A stretch of DNA of 50,655 nt, from NCBI GenBank assembly GCA_011959105.1, contig BLLU01000030.1, positions 1 to 50,655 of the forward strand, in the 5' to 3' direction. This document shows positions 43,708 to 50,655 of the stretch, in pieces (positions within the stretch are counted from its first letter, which is position 1; every line of letters starts with the position of its first letter). The position numbers and the translations under genes were made by a program. The DNA comes from Lachnospiraceae bacterium. GTDB taxonomy: Bacteria; Bacillota; Clostridia; Lachnospirales; Lachnospiraceae. The notes under the pieces are model-generated. The model saw only the letters and a program-made list of their open reading frames with translations. It did no database searches and was not told where the DNA came from.

Positions 43708-43736
43708 TTGTAAAACCAGCGGAACTGGTGTATAGT
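43708..43736 (+). promoter_or_regulatory. Promoter of the methyltransferase gene
   Basis: TTGTAA (43708-43713), 17 bp, TATAGT (43731-43736). It is divergent from the S10 promoter and 58 bp away. Confidence 0.65.
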
Positions 43737-43816
43737 AGATGCGGAACCGCCGATATCTGACCGGCTGGGCCCGCTGCATATTAAACATATTATATATAGA
43801 AGAAAAGGGATTGATT

Positions 43817-44725
43817 ATGTGGATTGCCAATAATTGGAAAGACTATGAGGTGCTGGATACCTCCGCCGGAGAAAAGCTGGAGCGCTGGGGTAAATATATT
43901 CTGGTACGCCCGGATCCTCAGGTGATCTGGGATACCCCCCACGGCCACCGGGGCTGGCGGCAGAAGAACGGCCACTACCACCGCAGCGCCAAGGGCGGCG
44001 GCGAATGGGAATTCTTTGACCTGCCGGAGGAATGGACCATCTCCTATCCCCTGCCCTGTCTGCAGGAAGGCGGCGGGAAAGCCACCCGGGAAGATCACCT
44101 GACTTTCCATCTCAAGCCTTTCAGCTTTAAACATACCGGACTGTTCCCGGAACAGGCCGTAAACTGGGACTGGTTCTCCCGGTTGATCCGGGGGGCCGGG
44201 CGGCCCGTAAAGGTTCTGAATCTCTTTGCCTACACCGGGGGAGCCACTCTGGCAGCGGCCGCCGCCGGAGCCCAGGTGACCCATGTGGACGCCTCCAAAG
44301 GCATGGTGGGCTGGGCCAGGGAAAACGCCGCCTCTTCAGGTCTGGGTGATGCGCCCATCCGCTGGCTGGTGGATGACTGCGTGAAATTTGTGGAACGGGA
44401 AATTCGCCGGGGCAGCAAGTACGACGGTATCATTATGGATCCTCCCTCCTACGGCAGAGGCCCCAAGGGAGAGATCTGGAAAATGGAAGAGAGCATATGG
44501 CCCTTCCTGCAGCTCACCGGCCAGATCCTGTCCAAAGACGCCCTCTTTTTCCTGATCAATTCCTATACCACCGGCCTGCAGCCCGCCGTGCTGACCTGTC
44601 TGGCCCGCCAGGCGCTGCCTTCCTCTCTGGGCGGCAGAGTGGAGGCACAGGAGATCGGCCTGCCCATTAGTTCCGCAGACCTGGTCCTCCCCTGCGGAGC
44701 CTCCTGCCGTTGGACCAGGGAATAG
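43817..44725 (+). CDS. Class I SAM-dependent methyltransferase, RlmI-like
   Basis: The start is ATG 43817 (MWIANNWKDYEVLDTS) with AAAAGGGA upstream; the frame back to 43739 lies over the promoter. The 302-residue protein has the SAM-binding motif LNLFAYTGGATLAAA (around 132-146), the acidic VTHVDASKGMVGWARENA and the catalytic DPPSYGRGPKGE (around 211-222), characteristic of RNA m5C methyltransferases of the RlmI group. The PUA domain of full-length RlmI is absent. The target is probably rRNA. It has its own promoter and a strong terminator. Confidence 0.85.
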   Translation: MWIANNWKDYEVLDTSAGEKLERWGKYILVRPDPQVIWDTPHGHRGWRQKNGHYHRSAKGGGEWEFFDLPEEWTISYPLPCLQEGGGKATREDHLTFHLKPFSFKHTGLFPEQAVNWDWFSRLIRGAGRPVKVLNLFAYTGGATLAAAAAGAQVTHVDASKGMVGWARENAASSGLGDAPIRWLVDDCVKFVEREIRRGSKYDGIIMDPPSYGRGPKGEIWKMEESIWPFLQLTGQILSKDALFFLINSYTTGLQPAVLTCLARQALPSSLGGRVEAQEIGLPISSADLVLPCGASCRWTRE

Positions 44726-44784
44726 CCAGGTATAAAACCCCTGCGCAAAAGGGTTCCCAGTTAAAAGGAAATAAGTTTCGAACA

Positions 44785-44825
44785 GGCGGTACAGCCCCGA
44801 TTGCAAGGGCTGTACCGTCTTTTTC
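44785..44825 (+). terminator. Terminator of the methyltransferase gene
   Basis: ACGGTACAGCCC-type stem: GCGGTACAGCCC pairs with GGGCTGTACCGT around CGATTGCAA, followed by CTTTTTC. It is 60 nt after the stop. Confidence 0.88.
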
Positions 44826-44934
44826 GGTTTCTATACACCCGAATATATGTTTTGCCGATAAGTTCACGATTCTCGTTATATAACTCCCTTTTCAGAAAAA
44901 CATTCCCATTCACTACTCCACAAATAGTAATTTG

Positions 44935-45279
44935 TTAATGGCTTGAAAACTCGTTGATAATATCTATTTTCCCAACAATATGTAAATTAAATTCTTCTAA
45001 TCTTTCTGCCGGAATCCAAAACTCTTTATGATACTCGTCTCCAACCTGATGAATTTCAAATTGCCCACAATAAGTATCATCAATCTCAAACTTTGTCACA
45101 TATCCTTTATGGTCATCGTTATATTTTACATTCCATCTTGATGCAATTTCTACTGCATATTTCTCAGTGAGAACGGGATAAAAAATGGGCTGTTCAGGTA
45201 ATCTAGGTGGAAATTTGCTATAATTGCTTTCTTCTATGAGTTTTAATTCTCTTGTACCAACAGGTCTATATAATATCAT
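44935..45279 (-). CDS. Conserved hypothetical protein (MILYRPVG family)
   Basis: A 114-residue protein. The opening MILYRPVGTRELKLIEES and RLPEQPIFYPVLTEKYAVEIASRWN are familiar from small Firmicute proteins often labelled ADP-ribosylation/crystallin J1, a label I do not consider evidence of function. No catalytic motif, signal peptide or membrane segment is seen. GGAGGAG precedes the ATG. It is AT-rich compared with the ribosomal region and lies beside two acetyltransferase genes. Confidence 0.7.
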   Translation of the reverse strand: MILYRPVGTRELKLIEESNYSKFPPRLPEQPIFYPVLTEKYAVEIASRWNVKYNDDHKGYVTKFEIDDTYCGQFEIHQVGDEYHKEFWIPAERLEEFNLHIVGKIDIINEFSSH

Positions 45280-45386
45280 TCCGCCTTCTCCTCCACTAAT
45301 CTCAATTTATTTATGAAATTATAATCTATTTTAAATGGGTACACAATTCCGAAAGGGATTTATATAAAACCCAACGTCCTATATCT

Positions 45387-46481
45387 TTACATTCTAACTA
45401 CCGCATACATTAAGCTGTCAAAATCAGGAGGTGAGCTTGTAATTCCTTTTTCGATAAGAGTTAAGCCGTTTCGTGCAAGTTCTTTTTCAAATGTACTAAA
45501 GGATACTTTTCTGCACGACGTTCCGGCAACCATCATTTTACCCGACTCGTGATTTCTTTCTTGCAGGGTAAACGCTGTGGAAATATCGCTTTGGCATTCA
45601 AATTCACCGTCGCCCATTGTACAGATCAGTGCAATTCCGTCAGCAGCTAAGTGGCTGCGAATAAACTGATAAAAACCGTCTCTGTCCTCATCCGGCACCA
45701 ACATATGGATGACTGCAACTCCAAAAATGAAATCAAATTCCGCATCCAACTTGTCGGACAGGCAATCTAAAACCCCAAAATGATTCTCATATTGCGGCAT
45801 GCGCTTTTTGCAATACGCGATAGCTTCCTTTGAAATATCGGTTGCCATTAACGGAAATCCATGCTCCAGCACGGCCTTGGAATCTCTGCCTTCGCCGCAG
45901 CCGATCTCCAACAGCCTGTGTTCTTTCTTAATATTGTATTTATTGATCACCTCCATCACGATGGGGCTACTTACGTCGCTTAACCAACTGACGCCATGAG
46001 CATGAACTGTCTTGTAGCGTTCCTCATAAGCTGCATAATACTTTCTGTTATCCTTTTTCATTATGTATCTGCTGTCGTTCACTGTTCTTACAATCGCAAA
46101 TCCAAGTCTTTTGCAGAGAGAAACAGCTCTTTGATTTTTGCTGGAAACGCATAGCATCACCGGCCCTTCAACTGCTGCACAACACTTTTTTATTACCTCC
46201 GAGCCGATCCCTTGGTTCTGATATTCCGGAAAGATATGCAGAGCATCAATCTCATATTCTTTATCTTCGTTTCTATAGAAACGGTAGTAGCCCGCCTTCC
46301 GACCGTCCACGAAAACCACAGTGTATTCGTCGATAGAGGTTTCTATCCTCTTATGAATCATTTTCAACGCTCTATCATGGTCATCATTTTCAACATTTTC
46401 ATAATCGTCAAATAGTTGCTTATTTAATTGATAGAGATGTTCAATGTCCTCGGTTTTTGCCTTGTCATAATTTATATTCAT
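45387..46481 (-). CDS. Fusion protein: GNAT acetyltransferase plus SAM-dependent methyltransferase
   Basis: The start is ATG 46481 (MNINYDKAKTEDIEHLYQLN); the frame continues to 46565, but its N-terminus shows no homology. The 364-residue product has a GNAT domain (about 1-145) with the acetyl-CoA motif HIFPEYQNQGIGSEVI, then a class I methyltransferase (about 180-364) with the SAM motif LLEIGCGEGRDSKAVLEHG and DFIFGVAVIHMLVPDEDRDGFYQF. Both domains have intact cofactor motifs, so both could act on the same small molecule. The substrate is unknown; modification of an antibiotic, a peptide or a metabolite are options. The region is AT-rich, suggesting later acquisition. Confidence 0.85.
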   Translation of the reverse strand: MNINYDKAKTEDIEHLYQLNKQLFDDYENVENDDHDRALKMIHKRIETSIDEYTVVFVDGRKAGYYRFYRNEDKEYEIDALHIFPEYQNQGIGSEVIKKCCAAVEGPVMLCVSSKNQRAVSLCKRLGFAIVRTVNDSRYIMKKDNRKYYAAYEERYKTVHAHGVSWLSDVSSPIVMEVINKYNIKKEHRLLEIGCGEGRDSKAVLEHGFPLMATDISKEAIAYCKKRMPQYENHFGVLDCLSDKLDAEFDFIFGVAVIHMLVPDEDRDGFYQFIRSHLAADGIALICTMGDGEFECQSDISTAFTLQERNHESGKMMVAGTSCRKVSFSTFEKELARNGLTLIEKGITSSPPDFDSLMYAVVRM

Positions 46482-46524
46482 ACGATTGTTGTCCTCTCTC
46501 CCAAACCATATTATTGATTGCGCG

Positions 46525-46995
46525 TTATCTGTTCTTTCGTTCCGCACCTGCAGGATGGAGAACATACTTCTGATTCGGATAATTCATTTCCTCAATAAGC
46601 GCATCTGCAGCAAAACCATATTTTTCATACAATGCTCTTGGAGCGAGTCCTTTTTCATCGCCGGCTCGGAACGTGGAAACAGATATTTCTTTTGTTCTAT
46701 CCAAATTACACAGCGCTTCATCCATAAGCATTGATGCTACACCACGCCGACGGTATTCGGGGGAGACAGCGAGACAGCAGATCATGTTGTGTCCTCGTGA
46801 GAACAGCATAACACCGGCAATCTCGTTTTCTTCTTTTACACAGACAGCCTGTCGCTTACCCATAAATTTAAGTACGGTGGCTCGATGCTCATTTAACTTC
46901 TCTTGTGATTCCAGACCCGGAAAATTCCATCTAAGCCGTGTTACAAGGCTCATCCATTTTTCAATATCTTCGGGTACTCCATAAAAGAGCTGCAC
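46525..46995 (-). CDS. GNAT-family N-acetyltransferase
   Basis: A 156-residue acetyltransferase starting at GTG 46995, 9 nt after AAGGAGG; a nearby ATG is out of frame. The acetyl-CoA-binding motif LAVSPEYRRRGVASMLMDEAL (around 74-94) and the C-terminal APRALYEKYGFAADALIEEMNYP are typical. Its substrate cannot be inferred. It lies 43 bp before the GNAT-methyltransferase fusion on the same strand, so the two are likely co-expressed. Confidence 0.88.
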   Translation of the reverse strand: MQLFYGVPEDIEKWMSLVTRLRWNFPGLESQEKLNEHRATVLKFMGKRQAVCVKEENEIAGVMLFSRGHNMICCLAVSPEYRRRGVASMLMDEALCNLDRTKEISVSTFRAGDEKGLAPRALYEKYGFAADALIEEMNYPNQKYVLHPAGAERKNR

Positions 46996-47061
46996 AGCAT
47001 TCCGCCTCCTTAAGTCATTTTGTTATTGAAGCAGTTCATCTAATTCTGCCGCTTTCACGAG

Positions 47062-47106
47062 CAAAATAAACAAAGCAGAAGTGCATCGTTCAAAATGCAC
47101 TTCCGC
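47062..47106 (-). terminator. Terminator after the PYGQ-repeat gene
   Basis: On the minus strand a stem of about 12 bp (47106-47095 with 47086-47075, one mismatch) is followed by TTTGTTTATTTTG. It separates the PYGQ-repeat gene from the acetyltransferase. Confidence 0.78.
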
Positions 47107-47183
47107 TGAAATTTGTCTCGCCCAACTGTCTCTGCTTTTTATCTGTCATAAGGACGCCGGAGATTTTTACGGCAGTCACAGCA

Positions 47184-47768
47184 TCAATAGAACATTGTGG
47201 CAAAGCCTGCCATAATCGCGATGATGATCAGCAGCACATAAAACGCCAGGAAACATCCCGCAAAAATCAGATTGGCCTTAAAGAAGTTGGACTTACTCTT
47301 CTTCTCTCCGCTGCTGAAAGCCCATACAAATACCAGGATCAGGTTCACGCAGGGAATCAGCATCAGCAGGTCTACGATGAGCCACTCCTTCACCGACATG
47401 GGCTCTTCCATTTCGCCGCTGCCCTGGTAGGTCTGATAGCTTTGATAGCCCTGGTACTGAGGCTGCTGGTAGGGATTCTGCTGGTAAGCGCTCTGCTGAT
47501 AGTAAGGATTCTGAATACCGTCCTGCGCGCCCTGTCCCTGGCTGTACGTGCCCTGGGCCCCGGCGGCCTGCTGTCCGTAAGGATCCTGTGCGCTTCCCGT
47601 CTGTCCGTAAGGATCCTGCGCATTTCCCGCCTGTCCGTAAGGATTCTGTCCCTGACTATAGGGACTGGTTCCGCTGCTCTGTCCGTAAGGGCTTGTACCG
47701 CTGTTCTGCCCATAGGGATCCGTGCCGCTGTTCTGTTCGTAAGGGTTCTGGCTGTTATTATAATCCAT
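47184..47768 (-). CDS. PYGQ-repeat membrane protein
   Basis: The start is ATG 47768 (MDYNNSQNPYEQN) with GAGGAGG 5 nt upstream; the frame back to 47819 has no RBS. The 194-residue protein has a hydrophilic N-terminal half built of repeats such as DPYGQNSGT, SPYGQSSGT, NAQDPYGQ, then QNPYYQQSAYQQ, followed by a linker with MEEPMSVKEWL. Two transmembrane helices lie near 131-147 (IVDLLMLIPCVNLILVFVWAF) and 163-190. Such Tyr/Gln/Gly-rich tails are disordered and may phase-separate or crosslink. Function unknown. The repeated codons make copy-number change likely. Confidence 0.8.
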   Translation of the reverse strand: MDYNNSQNPYEQNSGTDPYGQNSGTSPYGQSSGTSPYSQGQNPYGQAGNAQDPYGQTGSAQDPYGQQAAGAQGTYSQGQGAQDGIQNPYYQQSAYQQNPYQQPQYQGYQSYQTYQGSGEMEEPMSVKEWLIVDLLMLIPCVNLILVFVWAFSSGEKKSKSNFFKANLIFAGCFLAFYVLLIIIAIMAGFATMFY

Positions 47769-47802
47769 TTTGTCCTCCTCATAAGTTCTTTTTTTTAATC
47801 TT

Positions 47803-47808
47803 ATCATA
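47803..47808 (-). promoter_or_regulatory. Candidate extended -10 box of the PYGQ-repeat gene
   Basis: On the minus strand TGG-TATGAT, with no convincing -35. Rest of the 303-bp gap to 48071 holds the sigma-factor promoter and A/T-rich DNA. Confidence 0.4.
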
Positions 47809-47951
47809 CCAAAGCCCATCCGTCCACCGCTGTTTGCGTAAAGTTTGTATCAAGTACTCGTTGGCATTTTCCCTTTTTCTTTATGAGCACCTTGGTTGTT
47901 ACAAATTCCTACCTAGAAGATATTAAAACTTGATTTGAGATAAAAAAGATA

Positions 47952-47960
47952 TGCTATAAT
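47952..47960 (+). promoter_or_regulatory. Candidate extended -10 promoter of the sigma-factor cassette
   Basis: TGC-TATAAT has a perfect -10 and TG extension; the -35 (TTGATT at 47930) is 19 bp away. Further down, TACAAC (47992-47997) and CGTA (48013-48016) are 15 bp apart, a weak ECF-like layout that could allow autoregulation. Confidence 0.5.
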
Positions 47961-48071
47961 TCTTCTGCAAAACAAAAAAATTTATTTTTTTTACAACCAA
48001 AATGACAAAATCCGTACTTAGTATAGTGGAGGCTGTTTATCTACAAAATAACAAGGAGGTGAAAACATACT

Positions 48072-48629
48072 ATGGATGACGAGACGATTGTAAGTCTTTA
48101 CTGGGCAAGAGATGAAAGCGCGATTGCAGAAACATCTTCAAAATATGGCAGGCTTTGTAATCATATCGCAAATAACATTCTCTCAAACTACCAAGACAGG
48201 GAAGAATGTCTCAACGATACTTACCTTGCAGTCTGGAACGCAATCCCGGATAAGCACCCAAACAGATTTTCCGTATTCTTGAGCAGGATTGTCAGAAATC
48301 TGGCTTTGAAGAAATATGAATATATTTCTGCTGCAAAAAGAAATCCGGCTGTTGTTACCTCATTAGAGGAATTAGGTGACTGCGTATCCGGGACAGACAG
48401 CATAGAGCCGGAAATCGAAAAAAAGCATATCGAAAGTACGATTGATAAGTTCCTCTGGCGGTTAGAGGAAGAAAAACGGGCTGTATTTATACGTCGGTAC
48501 TGGTATTTTGATTCAATCGAAACTATCTGTAAATATACAGGCTTCAGCCAGAGCAAGGTAAAATCCATGCTTTACGAAATGCGCCGCAAGTTAAAAAAAT
48601 ATTTAGAAAGTGAGGGTATTAAAGTATGA
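48072..48629 (+). CDS. ECF-like RNA polymerase sigma factor
   Basis: A 185-residue sigma-70-family protein. Region 2 (about 20-85: YGRLCNHIANNILSNYQDREECLNDTYLAVWNAIP and FSVFLSRIVRNLALKKYEY) binds the polymerase and -10. Region 4 (about 130-180: RAVFIRRYWYFDSIETICKYTGFSQSKVKSMLYEMRRKLKKYL) binds the -35. Region 3 is absent, as in ECF sigmas. Its ATG lies 12 nt after AAGGAGG. Its stop overlaps the start of the anti-sigma-like gene as ATGA, so both are made together. Confidence 0.9.
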   Translation: MDDETIVSLYWARDESAIAETSSKYGRLCNHIANNILSNYQDREECLNDTYLAVWNAIPDKHPNRFSVFLSRIVRNLALKKYEYISAAKRNPAVVTSLEELGDCVSGTDSIEPEIEKKHIESTIDKFLWRLEEEKRAVFIRRYWYFDSIETICKYTGFSQSKVKSMLYEMRRKLKKYLESEGIKV

Positions 48630-49237
48630 ACAAAAAACAGCTTTCCGAACATATTGGGAACATTGATGACCGGCTTGTTGAACAGGCAGAGAATATCCCA
48701 AATTACAGACAACTGCATCACCGTCAGACAATAAGACGCTTCCTTACTGCCGCCGCAGCTTTTGTGCTTATGGCTTGCAGCTTTAGTGCAGGCGCGCTTG
48801 CCTTTGCCCGTGAAACAGTGGTTGAAGTGCCAGTAGAACAGGAAATGATAAAGTTGGAAGAAATCAATCTTACACTGATCCTGCCCGATGATTGGAAAGG
48901 AAAATATTCTGTAGAAGCTAGTGGTCAGAATTATATTGTTTATCACACACAGGTCAGAGAAGATGTCAGTGCGGGGATAGACGCATTTGACGGCGGTGTC
49001 CTGTTTTATATCGTCTGCTATGAGGAATCCATGACACCGGATCAATTCATAGAAAAGGGATATGATTTTGTCCAGTACCGTTATCTGTTTTCTACCAGCG
49101 ATAAAACTTACATTCTCTGCTATCCAGGTGACGTACAGTGGAATCCCGAAAATTCAGAACAGGAAACGGAATATCTGGGAATGGAGGGAGAAATAAAAGA
49201 TATTAAGTTTGTGGTTGACAATATCCTTGCGGACTGA
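48626..49237 (+). CDS. Single-pass membrane protein, probable anti-sigma factor
   Basis: A 203-residue protein. The N-terminal 35 residues are cytoplasmic and helical (IGNIDDRLVEQAENIPNYRQ), followed by one membrane helix (about 40-60, RFLTAAAAFVLMACSFSAGAL) and an extracellular domain with LTLILPDDWKGKYSVEASGQNYIVYH. This layout, and the ATGA coupling to the sigma gene, fit an anti-sigma factor that holds the sigma at the membrane until a signal is sensed outside. No zinc (ZAS) motif is visible. Confidence 0.75.
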   Translation: MNKKQLSEHIGNIDDRLVEQAENIPNYRQLHHRQTIRRFLTAAAAFVLMACSFSAGALAFARETVVEVPVEQEMIKLEEINLTLILPDDWKGKYSVEASGQNYIVYHTQVREDVSAGIDAFDGGVLFYIVCYEESMTPDQFIEKGYDFVQYRYLFSTSDKTYILCYPGDVQWNPENSEQETEYLGMEGEIKDIKFVVDNILAD

Positions 49238-49358
49238 AAATGTTTTGAATCTTGAAACAGGCATGGTGGGAATGCTGAACGTAAGGTATTTTTGTTCATA
49301 ACCATATAGCTTTAACAGAAAAGTAAGTTTTAGTATCACAATTACATGGAGGTTAAAA

Positions 49359-49871
49359 ATGAGAAACACAAAACAGAAACTATGGAAAAATATTTTGGTA
49401 ATTGGCATTTTATCCGCAATATTACTTTCCGGGTGCGGCAAAGAAAATGTGCCAAAGGAAGAACCACTTATGGGCAGCGGCAGTGAAAGTATAGTGGCAG
49501 AAAAAGACAGTGTGCCGGAAGAAAATAATGCAGAAGCCGAAAAGCCGACAGAAGATACTGCACCCAGTGAAAAGGTTCTGGAGCAGGCTATAAGCGAATG
49601 GAAAGAAATGTACGCTTCGTTTTATGAGTATAAGGATTGCTCCGCAGTTCTTGTGGAACGTAAAGAAAATGACGGAACGGTGGACGAGATATTCACACTG
49701 GATATTACATACTTGTCCGGGCAGCCGGAAAGCGATGAGCCGGAGCATTTCATTGCGGATATGAAAGCAAGCTATCCGGCGGATAATCCAGAGGATATTA
49801 CTTTATGGATGGATAACAGCGGCGGAGCAATGACTGATTTCACACTGTTTAAAGAGTGTGGTCCCGGTTGA
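49359..49871 (+). CDS. Small lipoprotein downstream of the sigma/anti-sigma pair
   Basis: A 170-residue protein with a lipoprotein signal (ILSAILLSGC, Cys about 27). An acidic Glu/Pro/Ser-rich linker (about 30-70) precedes a compact domain with VLEQAISEWKEMYASFYEY. No named family is recognised. GGAGG precedes the ATG. It follows the anti-sigma gene by 121 bp on the same strand and is likely part of the same regulon. Confidence 0.75.
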   Translation: MRNTKQKLWKNILVIGILSAILLSGCGKENVPKEEPLMGSGSESIVAEKDSVPEENNAEAEKPTEDTAPSEKVLEQAISEWKEMYASFYEYKDCSAVLVERKENDGTVDEIFTLDITYLSGQPESDEPEHFIADMKASYPADNPEDITLWMDNSGGAMTDFTLFKECGPG

Positions 49872-50289
49872 CAGGTAATATCCCACTGATATTTCCAAAG
49901 ATACCTTATGTTCAGCATTCCCATCATATTTGAATGTTTAATCGGTATATATAAAAACTGCCAGTTGTGTCTGCTAAGGAAGCCGTAACATTGCTTTTGC
50001 ATTGGCAAACTGGAAATATAATATTCAAAGTTTCCTGTTTTTTTACGCCCGTTTTGCTTTTCCCCGGCTTTACAGCGGGAGAAAATACCGCCACAAAGTT
50101 GGCGAAAGCCACGCCACGCAAGCCGGGGGAAAACGGCAGAAGCCAGCACAGCGGAATCCGTCACTTTCTAAGAGCAAGATTCTACCAAAGTGACTGCTTA
50201 TTACTTCCACATAGCTGTTTCCTTTCCCGTCTCTTTTGGGGGACTTGGCGGCGCTTTGGATATAAAACGTCAAAAAAGATGCCGATTAT

Positions 50290-50421
50290 ATGGAAGCTGC
50301 AGTGCAGGAAAAGGAACTCAACGAGCAATACAAAAAACTTGATTTATCAAATGAACAGTGGGAAGTCATAATGCGGCGGTTGTTTTCCAGATGGGTTTGC
50401 AATTGTGTTTTTCCCTGCTAA
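50290..50421 (+). pseudogene. Possible gene fragment
   Basis: Forty-three codons starting MEAAVQEKELNEQYKKLDLS. The first 30 residues look like a real amphipathic protein; the end (RRLFSRWVCNCVFPC) does not, which fits a frameshift or truncation near 50375. There is no RBS at the ATG. Function unknown. Confidence 0.3.
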
Positions 50422-50453
50422 TGCAACTAACTGACTTATAAAACACACAGAAA

Positions 50454-50499
50454 AGCAGCGGTATTTCATGACTTTTTAAAGACTTGAAATTCCGCTGCT
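50454..50499. terminator. Long hairpin, probable bidirectional terminator
   Basis: AGCAGCGG-ATTTCA pairs with TGAAAT-CCGCTGCT around a 16-nt loop. Outside it ACAC/GTGT and T-runs (TTTTTG on the plus side, TTTTC on the minus side) extend it. Confidence 0.65.
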
Positions 50500-50597
50500 A
50501 ACGTGTTTTTGTTTAGTTGTGAAAGAGATTTTCTTCTCTCTTATATCCCCTGGTGCGTACCATTGCAACATGGAGTTTGGGGAAGTGTCAAGAGAAA

Positions 50598-50655
50598 TTA
50601 GGTTCTTTCCAAAGTTAGTTGATTTTGCATTTTAATTCGAGCCGCAATAGCTTCC
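50598..50655 (-). CDS. Possible C-terminal end of a gene running in from the right edge
   Basis: A minus-strand frame is open from the right edge and ends with TAA at 50600-50598. The visible 18 residues, EAIAARIKMQNQLTLERT, look helical and protein-like. Too short to identify. Confidence 0.35.
   Translation of the reverse strand, partial: EAIAARIKMQNQLTLERT

Larger units (their letters stand above)
49872..50655. other. Gene-poor right end, possibly degraded mobile-element DNA
   Basis: No intact gene is found. There are short frames on both strands without RBS or homology that I recognise. One fragment (50290-50421, 43 codons, MEAAVQEKELNEQYKKLDLS) reads like the start of a small helical protein that soon goes out of register. 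The region near 50055-50165 is GC-richer than its surroundings. A terminator-like hairpin lies at 50454-50499, and a frame open to the right edge ends at 50598. Confidence 0.4.

Noticed and set aside
47390..47782. 130-codon Arg/Thr-rich ORF over the PYGQ-repeat gene
   Set aside because: It is a shifted-frame shadow of the repeats, with composition typical of out-of-frame translation.

Overview
The window looks like chromosome from a motile, Gram-positive member of the Clostridia, most probably a Lachnospiraceae. The reasons are the clostridial order of the ribosomal-protein/secY/adk/map/infA/rpoA cluster followed by ecfA1-ecfA2-ecfT-truA-rplM-rpsI, a zinc-type adenylate kinase, a KOW-domain protein between map and infA, sigma-D-type flagellin control, strong AGGAGG ribosome-binding sites and LicD/PepM-type surface-modification genes. 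No tRNA, rRNA, CRISPR array or intact insertion sequence was found.

Region 1 (1-8557) is a surface-phosphate or phosphonate locus. It has four LicD-type genes (one cut off by the left edge). Between them is a tight minus-strand operon (7445 to 2456): metallophosphoesterase, SDR epimerase/dehydratase, LicC-like nucleotidyltransferase, an unrecognised Rossmann-fold oxidoreductase, and a cytidylyltransferase-PEP mutase fusion. PEP mutase makes phosphonopyruvate, the entry point to C-P compounds. The two nucleotidyltransferases could CMP-activate a phosphonate, and LicD proteins could transfer it to a glycan. No phosphonopyruvate decarboxylase or transaminase is visible.

Region 2 (8590-11350) holds a compact flagellin gene with a textbook sigma-D promoter and a CsrA-like leader. 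It is followed by two paralogous XRE/coiled-coil regulators with matching promoters. The flagellin gene sits against the phosphonate/LicD locus, which suggests, but does not prove, flagellin modification.

Region 3 (11313-17447) is a response regulator, intramembrane-type histidine kinase, ABC ATPase, FtsX-type permease and lipoprotein module. It carries two copies of the same direct repeat (TGTGA-N6-TGTGA), 11 nt upstream of candidate -10 boxes before the regulator gene and before the ATPase gene.

Region 4 (17700-43649) is the ribosomal-protein superoperon on the minus strand (S10, spc, alpha, then ecf-truA-rplM-rpsI). Two accessory insertions break the usual order: an M15 peptidase on the plus strand between rplQ and ecfA1, and an MBOAT plus SGNH pair between truA and rplM. 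Several gaps between ribosomal genes are long and full of hairpins and repeats. Two gaps (rpmJ-rpsM and rplW-rplB) carry copies of the same approximately 90-nt double-hairpin element with compensatory base changes.

Region 5 (43700-50655) is mixed accessory DNA: an RlmI-like methyltransferase, a small conserved hypothetical gene, a GNAT-methyltransferase fusion, a GNAT acetyltransferase, a PYGQ-repeat membrane protein, an ECF-type sigma factor/anti-sigma/lipoprotein cassette, and a degraded gene-poor right end.
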